From assembly GCA_051530055.1 (NCBI GenBank), contig CM121342.1, forward strand, positions 1,178,001-1,242,000: a stretch of 64,000 nucleotides of DNA, read 5' to 3'. Both the position numbers and the translations under genes were made by a program. Below the pieces are notes generated by a model. The model made no database searches. It was not told the DNA's origin and was given only the letters and a program-made list of their open reading frames with translations. This stretch comes from Neoechinorhynchus agilis. Lineage: Eukaryota > Acanthocephala. Of this stretch, positions 1 to 9,819 are shown in pieces. How positions within the stretch are numbered: the first letter of the stretch is position 1; the number at the start of each line of letters is the position of its first letter.

Positions 1-217
1 CCAAAGATCGAATGAAAGCGAAATATGCCGCGTTATGCGAATCGAAGGTCGATCCGAGCCGACCGAGGAGTCAATCATATCCCGAGGAAACCCGGGATCG
101 TGAGGACTCTAGCGGGCATCGGTCGGTCGGTAGGACACTCATTAACCAGAAGGATGAGTTGTCTGCCGTCATTAATCTCATGTGAACCTCCACTCCACTT
201 CACTCGCATGGTAGATT

Positions 218-256
218 ACACCCTGAAGAAGCCGTTGGACGGCGAAAGCTAGGTGT
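218..256 (+). ncRNA. Hammerhead-like ribozyme core, copy 1
   Basis: Helix I is ACACC (218-222) paired with GGTGT (252-256). The core CTGAAGA is at 223-229, followed by one extra base (A230). Helix II is GCCGT/ACGGC (231-235, 239-243). GAAA is at 244-247, and helix III is reduced to A247-T250 around GC, leaving A251 as the nucleotide before the predicted cleavage site. An additional base after A9 is known in a viroid hammerhead, and very short helix III forms are known in animal hammerheads. Cleavage activity itself is inferred. Confidence 0.65.
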
Positions 257-942
257 TTCAATAAAATCTCTCTCTTTCAGTCGGATTGTCAATCAAACAA
301 TCATCAATAGATAAAACATGCGGCTGAACAACCAAGCAGCGCTTAGTAATCTTATCGACATGCGGATGGACAGTCGATCTTCGCTGCTGCTAAGAATTAC
401 ATTGCGATGTTGGAGCGTCTGAAGGGTCACGAACAACGGATTCAGTTCCTCACAAGGTGCCTCCGAAATAAAATACTCCCTGCATTCCTCGATGGTGTCC
501 GTGTGCCGAAGGAGTTTTTTTGCGTGAGAAGCGCATCAGGGAAAATCTATGGAGGTTCGGTTTGTTTGCCTCCAAAGCCAGGATAAAAATGCCGCAGACG
601 ATCTACAATGTTTGAGGAAGGATCTCGATATATGTAAGCAGTATTTGTCAGAAGTGTTGGGAAAGGAGGAATTTTCGCGTGTGATGGATATCGCGCTGGA
701 TGCTGGCCAAACTGCGAAGCAAACTTCCAAAGATCGAATGAAAGCGAAATATGCCGCGTTATGCGAATCGAAGGTCGATCCGAGCCGACCGAGGAGTCAA
801 TCATATCCCGAGAAACCCGGGATCGTGAGGACTCTAGCGGGCATCGGTCGGTCGGTAGGACACTCATTAACCAGAAGGATGAGTTGTCTGCCGTCATTAA
901 TCTCATGTGAACCTCCACTCCACTTCACTCGCATGGTAGATT

Positions 943-981
943 ACACCCTGAAGAAGCCGTTGGACGGCGAAAGCTAGGTGT
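943..981 (+). ncRNA. Hammerhead-like core, copy 2
   Basis: Same layout as copy 1: helix I ACACC/GGTGT, CTGAAGA at 948-954 and GAAA at 969-972. The predicted cleavage site follows base 976. Confidence 0.65.
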
Positions 982-1665
982 TTCATTAAAATCTCTCTCT
1001 TTCAGTCGGATTGTCTATCAAACAATCATCAATAGGTGAAACATGCGGCTGAACAACTAAGCAGCGCTTAGTAATCTTATCGACATGCAGATGGACAGTC
1101 CGATCTTCGCTGCTGCCAAGAATTACATTGCGATGTTGGAGCGTCTTAAGGGTCACGAACAACGGATTCATTTCCTCACAAGGTGCCTCCGAAATAAAAT
1201 ACTCCCTGCATTCCTCGATGGTGTCCATGTGCCGAAGGGTTTTGCGTGAGAAGCGCATCGGGAAAATCTATGGAGGGTTCCGGTTTGTTTGCCTCAAAGT
1301 CAGGATAAGAAATACCTGGAACGATCTACAATGTTTGAGGAAGGATCTCGATATATGTTAGCAGTATTTGTCAGAAGTGTTGGGAAAGGAGGAATTTTCG
1401 CGTGTGATGGATATCGCGCTAGATGCTGGCCAAACTGCGAAGCGAACTTCCAAAGATCGAATGAAAGCGAAATATGCCGCGTTATGCGAATCGAAGGTCG
1501 ATCCGAGCCGACCGAGGAGTCAATCATATCCCGAGAAACCCGGGATCGTGAGGACTCTAGCGGGCATCGGTCAGTCGGTAGGACACTCATTAACCAGAAG
1601 GATGAGTTGTCTGCCGTCATTAATCTCATGTGAACCTCCACTCCACTTCACTCGCATGGTAGATT

Positions 1666-1704
1666 ACACCCTGAAGAAGCCGTTGGACGGCGAAAGCTAG
1701 GTGT
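1666..1704 (+). ncRNA. Hammerhead-like core, copy 3
   Basis: CTGAAGA is at 1671-1677 and GAAA at 1692-1695, with helices as in copy 1. Confidence 0.65.
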
Positions 1705-2390
1705 TTCAATAAAATCTCTCTCTTTCAGTCGGATTGTCAATCAAACAATCATCAATAGATAAAACATGCGGCTGAACAACCAAGCAGCGCTTAGTAATCT
1801 TATCGACATGCGGATGGACAGTCCGATCTTCGCTGCTGCTAAGAATTACATTGCGATGTTGGAGCGTCTGAAGGGTCACGAACAACGGATTCAGTTCCTC
1901 ACAAGGTGCCTCCGAAATAAAATACTCCCTGCATTCCTCGATGGTGTCCGTGTGCCGAAGGGTTTTTTGCGCGAGAAGCGCATCAGGGAAAATCTATGGA
2001 GGTTCCGGTTTGTTTGCCTCAAAGCCAGGATAAGAAATACCTGGAACGATCTACAATGTTTGAGGAAGGATCTCGATATATGTAAGCAGTATTTGTCAGA
2101 AGTGTTGGGAAAGGAATAATTTTCGCGTGTGATGGATATCGCGCTGGATGCTGGCCAAACTGCGAAGCGAACTTCCAAAGATCGAATGAAAGCGAAATAT
2201 GCCGCGTTATGCGAATCGAAGGTCGATCCGAGCCGACCGAGGAGTCAATCATATCCCGAGAGACCCGGGATCGTGAGGACTCTAGCGGGCATCGGTCGGT
2301 CGGTAGGACACTCATTAACCAGAAGGATGAGTTGTCTGCCGTCATGAATCTCATGTGAACCTCCACTCCACTTCACTCGCATTGTAGATT

Positions 2391-2429
2391 ACACCCTGAA
2401 GAAGCCGTTTTACGGCGAAAGCTAGGTGT
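2391..2429 (+). ncRNA. Hammerhead-like core, copy 4 with variant loop
   Basis: CTGAAGA is at 2396-2402 and GAAA at 2417-2420. The helix II loop reads TTT instead of TGG, while both arms (GCCGT and ACGGC) are unchanged. The difference therefore falls in a loop and not in a paired position. Confidence 0.65.
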
Positions 2430-3115
2430 TTCAATAAAATCTCTCTCTTTCAGTCGGATTGTCAATCAAACAATCATCAATAGATAAAACGTGCGGTTGA
2501 ACAACCAAGCAGCGCTTAGTAATCTTATCGACATGCGGATGGACAGTCCGATCTTCGCTGCTGCCAAGAATTACATTGCGATGTTGGAGCGTCTTAAGGG
2601 TCACGAACAACGGATTCATTTCCTCACAAGGTGCCTCCGAAATAAAATACTCCCTGCATTCCTCGATGGTGTCCGTGTGCCGAAGGGTTTTTTGCGCGAG
2701 AAGCGCATCAGGGAAAATCTATGGAGGTTCCGGTTTGTTTGCCTCAAAGTCAGGATAAGAAATACCTGGAACGATCTACAATGTTTGAGGAAGGATCTCG
2801 ATATATGTAAGCAGTATTTGTCAGAAGTGTTGGGAAAGGAATAATTTTCGCGTGTGATGGATATCGCGCTGGATGCTGGCCAAACTGCGAAGCGAACTTC
2901 CAAAGATCGAATGAAAGCGAAATATGCCGCGTTATGCGAATCGAAGGTCGATCCGAGCCGACCGAGGAGTCAATCATATCCCGAGAGACCCGGGATCGTG
3001 AGGACTCTAGCGGGCATCGGTCGGTCGGTAGGACACTCATTAACCAGAATGATGAGGTGTCTGCCGTCATGAATCTCATGTGAACCTCCACTCCACTTCA
3101 CTCGCATTGTAGATT

Positions 3116-3154
3116 ACACCCTGAAGAAGCCGTTGGACGGCGAAAGCTAGGTGT
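3116..3154 (+). ncRNA. Hammerhead-like core, copy 5
   Basis: CTGAAGA is at 3121-3127 and GAAA at 3142-3145, downstream of the region containing the ORF that starts at 2854. Confidence 0.65.
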
Positions 3155-3215
3155 TTCAATAAAATCTCTCTCTTTCAGTCGGATTGTCAATCAAACAATC
3201 ATCAATAGATAAAAC

Positions 3216-3797
3216 ATGCGGCTGAACAACCAAGCAGCGCTTGGTAATCTTATCGACATGCGGATGGACAGTCCGATCTTCGCTGCTGCTAAGAATTACA
3301 TTGCGATGTTGGAGCGTCTGAAGGGTCACGAACAACGGATTCAGTTCCTCACAAGGTGCCTCCGAAATAAAATACTCCCTGCATTCCTCGATGGTGTGCG
3401 TGTGCCGAAGGGTTTTTTGCGTGAGAAGCGCATCAGGGAAAATCTATGGAGGTTCCGGTTTGTTTGCCTCAAAGCCAGGATAAGAAATACCTGGAACGAT
3501 CTACAATGTTTGAGGAAGGATCTCGATATATGTAAGCAGTATTTGTCAGAAGTGTTGGGAAAGGAGGAATTTTCGCGTGTGATGGATATCGCGCTGGATG
3601 CTGGCCAAACTGCGAAGCGAACTTCCAAAGATCGAATGAAAGCGAAATATGCCGCGTTATGCGAATCGAAGGTCGATCCGAGCCGACCGAGGAGTCAATC
3701 ATATCCCGAGAGACCCGGGATCGTGAGGACTCTAGCGGGCATCGGTCGGTCGGTAGGACACTTATTAACCAGAATGATGAGGTGTCTGCCGTCATGA
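3216..3797 (+). CDS. Longest repeat-unit ORF, PLE N-terminal-like, 193 aa
   Basis: This is the best-preserved frame in the array. It starts at ATG 3216, matching ATGs at 1766 and 3941 in other units, and ends at TGA. The product is basic, with no signal peptide or membrane segment. Residues about 30-52 (LERLKGHEQRIQFLTRCLRN) and the later stretch KQYLSEVLGKEEFSRVMDIA look helical. The layout resembles the region preceding the reverse transcriptase in Penelope-like elements, but no reverse transcriptase follows; the frame stops before the ribozyme-like motif. Equivalent frames in the other units are broken by small indels, including one-base changes near the unit middle. A translated non-autonomous product is possible, but the ORF may equally be a passenger of the repeat. 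The family assignment is tentative. Confidence 0.5.
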   Translation: MRLNNQAALGNLIDMRMDSPIFAAAKNYIAMLERLKGHEQRIQFLTRCLRNKILPAFLDGVRVPKGFLREKRIRENLWRFRFVCLKARIRNTWNDLQCLRKDLDICKQYLSEVLGKEEFSRVMDIALDAGQTAKRTSKDRMKAKYAALCESKVDPSRPRSQSYPERPGIVRTLAGIGRSVGHLLTRMMRCLPS

Positions 3798-3840
3798 ATC
3801 TCATGTGAACCTCCACTCCACTTCACTCGCATTGTAGATT

Positions 3841-3879
3841 ACACCCTGAAGAAGCCGTTGGACGGCGAAAGCTAGGTGT
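3841..3879 (+). ncRNA. Hammerhead-like core, copy 6
   Basis: CTGAAGA is at 3846-3852 and GAAA at 3867-3870. It lies just after the longest repeat-unit ORF. Confidence 0.65.
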
Positions 3880-4553
3880 TTCAATAAAATCTCTCTCTTT
3901 CAGTCGGATTGTGAATCAAACAATCATCAATAGATAAAACATGCGGCTGAACAACCAAGCAGCGCTTAGTAATCTTATCGACATGCGGATGGACAGTCCG
4001 ATCTTCGCTGCTGCTAAGAATTACATTGCGATGTTGGAGCGTCTGAAGGGTCACGAACAACGGATTCAGTTCCTCACAAGGTGCCTCCGAAATAAAATAC
4101 TCCCTGCATTCCTCGATGGTGTCCGTGTGCCGAAGGGTTTTTGCGTGAGAAGCGCATCAGGGAAAATCTATGGAGGTTCGGTTGTTTTGCCTCAAAGCCA
4201 AGGATAAGCTGGAACGATCTACAATGTTTGGGGAAGGATCTCGATATATGTAAGCAGTATTTGTCAGAAGTGTTGGGAAAGGAGGAATTTTCGCGTGTGA
4301 TGGATATCGCGCTGGATGCTGGCCAAACTGCGAAGCGAACTTCCAAAGATCGAATGAAAGCGAAATATGCCGCGTTATGCGAATCGAAAGTCGATCCGAG
4401 CCGACCGAGGAGTCAATCATATCCCGAGAGACCCGGGATCGTGAGGACTCTAGCGGGCATCGGTCGGTCGGTAGGACACTCATTAACCAGAAGGATGAGT
4501 TGTCTGCCGTCATGAATCTCATGTGAACTTCCACTTCACTCGCATTGTAGATT

Positions 4554-4592
4554 ACACCCTGAAGAAGCCGTTGGACGGCGAAAGCTAGGTGT
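4554..4592 (+). ncRNA. Hammerhead-like core, copy 7 (array end)
   Basis: CTGAAGA is at 4559-4565 and GAAA at 4580-4583. The repeat continues only to about 4648, so this motif marks the right-hand edge of the array. Confidence 0.65.
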
Positions 4593-4648
4593 TTCAATAA
4601 AATCTCTCTCTTTCAGTCGGATTGTCAATCAAACAATCATCAATAGAT

Positions 4649-5394
4649 ACTCAGAGTTAGTCTCGATAGTCTCTTTGCGGCCTGATATAGCGCGCCCCTT
4701 GGGATTATTTTCCTCGCACAATATCCCTACAAATAGAATTTTATTTTGTACTGGTGATGTCGTGAGAGGATTTTGGCGCACACAATCAATGGACTTAGGG
4801 AGTGAACCGGAACCGCCGCAGCGTGAATTACGGGGTTCATGGACCCTAAGAACTCCTGTTTTCGTCAGGAAGACTTGATGAAGTTGAAACAATCACATTG
4901 ACGTTGTTCTCTTCACTTGGCTCGTTTTGGGCGGCCAAGTTTTCGTTTTCATATTGTGGTCTAGCATCCAGGTTCCGAGCGAATCGGTGGTGGAGACATC
5001 GGTGTCGTCGTTGGTGGAGGCCGTTATGCGCTTATTTCAATCTCCTAAATATTTTACAGTTGTATTAGGATTTTAAGAGTATAAATTTATATCATCGTTG
5101 CGCGCAATCTTGATCATTGTTTGACAAATGCTTGGTCGTTACGCTAAAAATCATTGATATTGTGTTGTTTGGTGATTATAAAAATAGAGACTGTTTTATT
5201 GATCTCAATATTTCGTACGTCTCGTCGGACTTCTTTAGGTTGCTTGTAAGTTTTTAAATATGATAGGAAATCAATAAATCAGTCTCGATTTTTTATAATC
5301 ACAAAAGAAAACATATAAATGAATAACTTCTTTACAGAAAGTTGGCTCAGCCGGTTACAATTGTCCCGGAACCGGGCAAAAGTGGAGAACTTTA
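4649..5394. other. Intergenic, no supported gene
   Basis: Mostly unique, moderately AT-rich sequence. Short frames on both strands (for example 4629-4892 minus) overlap each other and show no recognisable domain. I see nothing supportable. Confidence 0.5.
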
Positions 5395-5615
5395 TACACC
5401 CGTAGTAATGCCAACGTGGTCCAGTGGACGAAATACTGAAGGGAGGAGGAAACTCATTGATGAATCCCGCCTCATCGGGAGGTATCTGAGGATCCGGACG
5501 GAGATGTACAAACCCATTACCGTACGGTCTTGGGTATTTAGCACAGACCAGCGCTTTCCCAGACCAAAATCGGTGGCTATGTGTCCAAAGTCAGCCGTGT
5601 ATGGATACCTTAATT
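5395..5615 (+). mobile_element. tRNA-derived SINE copy with internal deletion
   Basis: Shares its body with the fuller copy at 47470-47765, including a stretch about GGTATCTGAGGATCCGGACG and the 3' part around the ATCGGTGG region. It has the A-box-like TGGTCCAGTGG. The ~74 bases that contain the B-box region in the other copy are missing. The loss lies between two GGAC tetramers (GGAC at 5426-5429 here; 47494 and 47568 in the full copy), which suggests a microhomology-mediated deletion. An open frame across it is incidental. Confidence 0.75.
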
Positions 5616-5924
5616 TACACAGTTCACTTTGTGTAATCTACAAATACGAAAACCTTAGCTACGCATGAAGAAAAAAAGGTAATTGTCTTCCATTTCGATT
5701 TAGAAATAAAGCGAATGCTGGTGGACATATCGTGACACTTCAGTCGCAACGTCCTTAGTAGCTACATAAATTTGATGCACAACTATGTGACTGATCATCA
5801 GATAGAAAGATCAATGCATTCAATAGACTCCAAAGAGGCACAATTTTAGAATATTAGGAGATATTCTCAAACTAACGAAAACCTAAAGATTCTTTATAAG
5901 GAAAACAACAACAATACATAACGA
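5616..5924. other. Intergenic
   Basis: AT-rich with no recognisable gene or repeat. Confidence 0.4.
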
Positions 5925-6173
5925 TTATACAAACTGATCATCTTTTAAACTGGCCAGCGAGTTAAACTGACCGCCTGTCCAAAATGTGTGACTTTCGCTT
6001 TTAGAACTGATAAGACTTACACTTTCAGCATTGAACCATTTTTTAAGCACTATCAAGCGACCAAAGAACGGTCGTCTTATTTGATGCCGGTAAAGTATAA
6101 ACAAAAGAAGGAACGTCTGAATAATGATAACTCCGAATTCGATCGCTATTATCGTGATTGAGCTCGCTTGCAT
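5925..6173 (-). CDS. Possible small single-pass membrane protein, 82 aa
   Basis: The reading frame runs from ATG at 6173 to a stop ending at 5925. After a short polar start, residues about 5-28 (SITIIAIEFGVIIIQTFLLL) form one convincing membrane helix, followed by a basic stretch (RHQIRRPFFGR) and a Ser-rich polar tail ending in SLKDDQFV. By the positive-inside rule the tail should be cytoplasmic. I do not recognise a family. An in-frame stop lies 11 codons upstream of the ATG with no nearer ATG. It may be an exon of a larger gene or a chance ORF. An overlapping frame on the same strand (6237-6043) shows no domain. Confidence 0.3.
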   Translation of the reverse strand: MQASSITIIAIEFGVIIIQTFLLLFILYRHQIRRPFFGRLIVLKKWFNAESVSLISSKSESHTFWTGGQFNSLASLKDDQFV

Positions 6174-6239
6174 TACTTCCAGTAAGGCCGAGTATTTGAC
6201 TCGCGATGGTAGTGTTCAATGTGATTTCGTGTTCCACGA

Positions 6240-7039
6240 TGGAAGTAGTTATAGTTACGTTGGATAAATGTAATGGCTGCGTGACTCTGAGCTAATAAAA
6301 TCGATTGCGAAATCACGTTATATGGTTTGATATACTGTAATTTAAGTCACTTTTGAACGCCCGAGAGGAGCGATCGCGTTAAAGACGAACTTATATATTT
6401 TGACTGATTGAATCAGTCATTTTTTTAATTGAATCTAAAAAATTTCATAGGAATTTGCCACAAAGAAAACAAATGATTGTTTTCGTATCGACTCTGGAAC
6501 CAGAGATCGTCAACCCCGCAGGCGAAGACTAGCCGCCCTGGGTGCATTTAGGCCAACTGCACGTAATTCGAGGTAAACGTTTGTGGTCTTGAGTTAAAAT
6601 TTTGAAGCGCTGATGAAGTACAATTAAATCGAAAACGCCGGAGAATGATGGCTGAATTAACTGAAAATTATTCTTGTTCAGGCGAAAAAGGAGATGGCGG
6701 GTCATAGCGAACTGGTTGAATTCGATTTTGTCGTCGTGGATGGCTTCAACTACCGCCTCCTTTGTTTTTTGTGAGTAACCGATTTTGAAAGATCATTCGT
6801 AGTTTTACATTGCGAACATTGATTCCCTATTCAAGGATGGTTTCTTAAGAATAATGCTGCATTCGCCTCTTCACCTCTAAAGTTAGGTAACTTAATCAAA
6901 TTGTTTCCTGGGAATTAGAGAAGCTTTCTGAAACCTCCGAACCATGTAAATCAGGCATTCGGAATGAATTCTGCATTTTGAAAACTATAAATGTATTCAA
7001 TCAATCTTCATCTCTCGACAATTAACACACTCACCACCT
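6240..7039. other. Intergenic, no supported gene
   Basis: No domain-bearing frame is visible. The 6520-6580 stretch is GC-richer and could be an old repeat fragment, but I cannot place it. Confidence 0.4.
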
Positions 7040-9300
7040 CCCGCCGAATTCCAGCTTTTGTCCTTTATCGACCGTCGCCATCACGCTGGCAGCATTGCCT
7101 CATTGTACTGCCAGCGAGATATTTTGTCGAAGGAATACGCCTGTTCTTGAGTCTCCGGTTGCCTCTCTCAAATTCTTCGAGAGATCCTGGAGCAGAGAGA
7201 GTGCCGAGCTGCCGAGCGCTCCATACGTCTCTACCCCAAAGGGGACAAAATAGTGAGCCCTCGATAAGTGAAGATATTTCCGTATTTTCCTCCCTTCCGC
7301 TGCACTGGCGGCACCACCGGCGATTTCGAGGGAGTAGGGGATATTGCTGGCTGCGAGGGTATCCACACACGTGGCGTCCCAGAGACTTCGAGACTGGTAG
7401 GCTCCCCTCAAACGATCCAAGAAAGGCCGGCAAAGCAAGGTCGACTAGTGCCCGAATTCCCAATCCCCCAGATGACACAGGCAAAGAAGCTTGTCGCCAC
7501 GCCTCATCTGAGAGCTGGACATTTAAAATACGCTCGAGACAAGCCCTCACCTTGCCGTCGAGCTTAGCCAATCCTTCCTTGTGTTTGAAAAATGTTGCTG
7601 TGCGAACCTTGTACAATAACTTGGGGATGAAGAGCGCGTTCTTTATGAGAAACAAGGCTTCATGAGCCGAGAGAGAGCACACCCCATCGCACAGCAACGG
7701 AAGTTTCGGTATGATATGGCCGATCTCATCTTCCACATTTGAATCGAAGACGCAACTGCCCAGGAGGCTGAGTTGTTCTCGAGTCACGAGTTTCAGGCCT
7801 GGAGCTACGGCTTCGAACCCAACCATTACTTCTTTGACTTTGGCGGCGTCTCCAATATTCAGTACAAGGAGCTCACATTTTCCAGCATTAAGTTCAATGC
7901 CCATCTTCGAGGTCTCCCTAATCAGCGTCTCCAGATCGCGCGGTACAACGGAGGGATCACCTCCGAGCGTAGCGTCATCCAAGTACCAAGCGTTGAAGGT
8001 GGAATGGAGAGAATGTGCTATTGGATTTACTGTTAGGGAGAATGCGATTGGACCGAGGGGATCTCCTTGCTGCACTCCTCTTTCGGACCAAATGAGGTGG
8101 TCTTCGAAAAGCAAAGGAATCGCCGTCCCGTAAGCATTGAGAAAATACTGGAAGGCTTCTAGGGCAGCGGAACATGCTTTCTCTATTGAGAGAGTTAAAG
8201 GCGTTCCGAAAATCGCACTTAAGAATCACGCACGGCTCTAAGCTTCTCGTAGCAAAGTTTCGGAGCGCGTGGACCATAGCTTCCGCCCCGCAGGATGTGC
8301 AGCAGCCCAGTTGGACTGGATGAAGTTGCTGTCCGGTTTTCTCTGTAATACGTTTGCAGAGAATTTTTCCTGTGAGTCGGCGTATCGCCGAAGATACGGC
8401 GATGGGACGGATCCCACCTTCTTTTTTTGTGAGCGCACACAATGAGGCTCCGAAAAATAGGTCCTTTGCAACGGGGTTCAGGTCCTCTCCAGTTAGGCGG
8501 TCGACTATTCGAGAAAGCCCATTTCCTAGAGAGAGCTGCTTCACCAGTTGAAAAGGACATCATGTCCTTTAGGTGCTGAGGCCTTAGTCCGTCAAGCCCG
8601 TGACCCGAACCATTTGCAAAAGTTGAGATGGCCTTTTTTATCTCTGAAATTTGAGTGGGCGTCCTGTCTTGTATGGGAGGAGATGGAATTTCAAAACTTC
8701 CGCTACTACATGAGTGCTTCGACCGAAGTATTTGTAGCGTCTCGCTGTCTCCTTTTGCGAAACTGTCGGAGGATGACAATAACCGAACAGCCCCCCGAAC
8801 ATCCACGTCCGCAAGATTCGAAGAGACACGCTAAGTCAGTGATCGTTTTGAAAAACGGCAGCGAAACTCTTCCTTCGTGCGTCCCTTACGAACCTGATTT
8901 GTTGATGTCAAAGACACCCCAGTATCACCGCTGGTGCAGAGGACTAAGCGCGGGAAAGCGAAGAGCCGTGTCCATGATGGCGCACAGTTCGCTTGCAGGC
9001 AATCGTTGACCAATCCCGTAAATCGCGCGCCTTTAGGGATCCGTTTCAGGACGTTCCTGGGCAGAAACCGCACGATATCAGGTATCGAAATAGAATCAGT
9101 GGTGATCTGAGGGGTCTCAGGCACAAAAAGGTTCGGTTAATTGTGGTGGAGAACCATACCCACTACAGCGGAGATCCCGGGGACCATGGACAAACACAAA
9201 CCCCCAGATTAGTTAATTTAAAAGACTTACCGCAAACCGGACACAAACCAGTAGAGACGCGTGGGAGCCCGGCAGCGTTGGTCTTCTCAGGTTGAACGTG
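7040..9300 (-). mobile_element. Decayed non-LTR retrotransposon (LINE) with RLE-type ORF
   Basis: One element reads right to left. A zinc-finger-like start (CPVCGKSFKLTNLGVCVC) lies near 9250-9190. A linker with RFLPRNVLKRIPKGARFTG follows at about 9080-9030. Reverse transcriptase follows from about 8640 to 7870: the GSGHGLDGLRPQHLKDM block, CDFRNAFN, QQGDPLGP (about 8065) and the catalytic YLDDATLGG (about 7985). A thumb/connection region and the C-terminal end (LWDATCVDTLAASNIPYS, about 7400-7340) come last. Compared with the copy at 9820-11000, the region just before that end, about 190 residues including the CCHC knuckle and the RPD part of the endonuclease, has been deleted at about 7410. 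At least two frameshifts split the ORF. There is no apurinic-type endonuclease, so an R2/R4/NeSL-like group is likely. Confidence 0.85.
7065..8114 (-). pseudogene. LINE reverse transcriptase fragment, 349-codon frame
   Basis: This is the longest intact frame of the LINE at 7040-9300. It includes reverse transcriptase motifs QQGDPLGP and YLDDATLGG and the typical run ALFLIKNALFIPKLLYKVRT followed by SGGLGIR. It leaves the element's reading frame at about 7410, where the internal deletion joins; the C-terminal residues (LSRAHYFVPFGVETYGALG) are read in a neighbouring frame (7438-7100). Confidence 0.75.
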
Positions 9301-9589
9301 ATCGATAAGTGGCGCGTTCAAATAATCTGCGTCACCACTTAAATGAAAAACCTTAATTTTGCAGATTTAACAATATAAACGGATTCAAACTTCTGCCGAT
9401 TTGTACCAAGTTTCCTCGTGCGTGATTTTTCGCGTTACTTTTTTAAACCATTTAATCGAATAATTTGAAAGTCTTAGGATTATAGAATATTGTCTCAGTA
9501 ATGAAATCGATTGTAACTTATTGTAAACGCTACCTTAATTCTAAAACAATTGTGAACTAATTTCCATATTAAATTTTTTTCGGTGGTTC
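9301..9589. other. Spacer between LINE copies
   Basis: AT-rich sequence without a recognisable frame. Confidence 0.4.
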
Positions 9590-9815
9590 AAGCTGGAGAT
9601 GCTGGGAGCGCTGCGGAAGGACGTTAAACGGCGAAATACCTCGATTTATCCAGGGTCCATGTGTTTGCCCCTTTTGGGTTGAGACCTACGGATCTCTTGG
9701 TAGCGAGGCTCCTCAACTCCTGAGGGATCTGAAGCGACGCCTTGAGGTTATAACCGGTGATGCAAAGTCAGGTCAACACCTGGTTCAAAACATCAGCATC
9801 GTCGTGTTGAGAGGA
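9590..9815 (+). mobile_element. LINE 3' fragment (C-terminal end)
   Basis: The translated pieces AGDAGSAAEGR and APFGL, followed by a stretch resembling GDAKSGQHLVQNISIVVL, match the C-terminal end of the LINE at 7040-9300 but in the opposite orientation and more diverged. It is truncated at its 5' side and carries frameshifts. It abuts the next fragment head to tail. Confidence 0.6.
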
Positions 9816-9819
9816 GCAA

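Larger units (their letters stand above)
1..4648 (+). repeat. Tandem array of ~725-bp PLE-derived units
   Basis: About six full units plus a partial one are arranged head to tail. Landmarks recur at 223, 948, 1671, 2396, 3121, 3846 and 4559, giving periods of 725, 723, 725, 725, 725 and 713. Each unit has an AATAAA-containing, pyrimidine-rich leader, an ATG starting MRLNNQAALSNLIDMRMDS, an open frame of up to 193 codons, a short linker and a hammerhead-like motif on the same strand. The phrase EQRIQFLTRCLRNKILPAFL resembles the N-terminal region of Penelope-like element proteins as I remember that family; this is inference, not a search result. Units are about 95% alike by eye, with small indels, so the array is young or homogenised. 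It stops at 4648, about 60 bases past the last motif, and unique sequence follows. Confidence 0.9.

Noticed and set aside
536-918. Minus-strand frames in the 725-bp units (e.g. MEVHMRLMTADNSSFWLMSV)
   Set aside because: They recur because the units recur. The plus-strand frame shares orientation with the ribozyme-like motif and has the more protein-like pattern.
1-4648. Tandemly duplicated host gene family
   Set aside because: Units lack introns, promoters and recognisable host domains, and each ends in a ribozyme-like motif.
7268-7665. Plus-strand frames over the 7-kb LINE
   Set aside because: Antisense shadows of the reverse-transcriptase frame.
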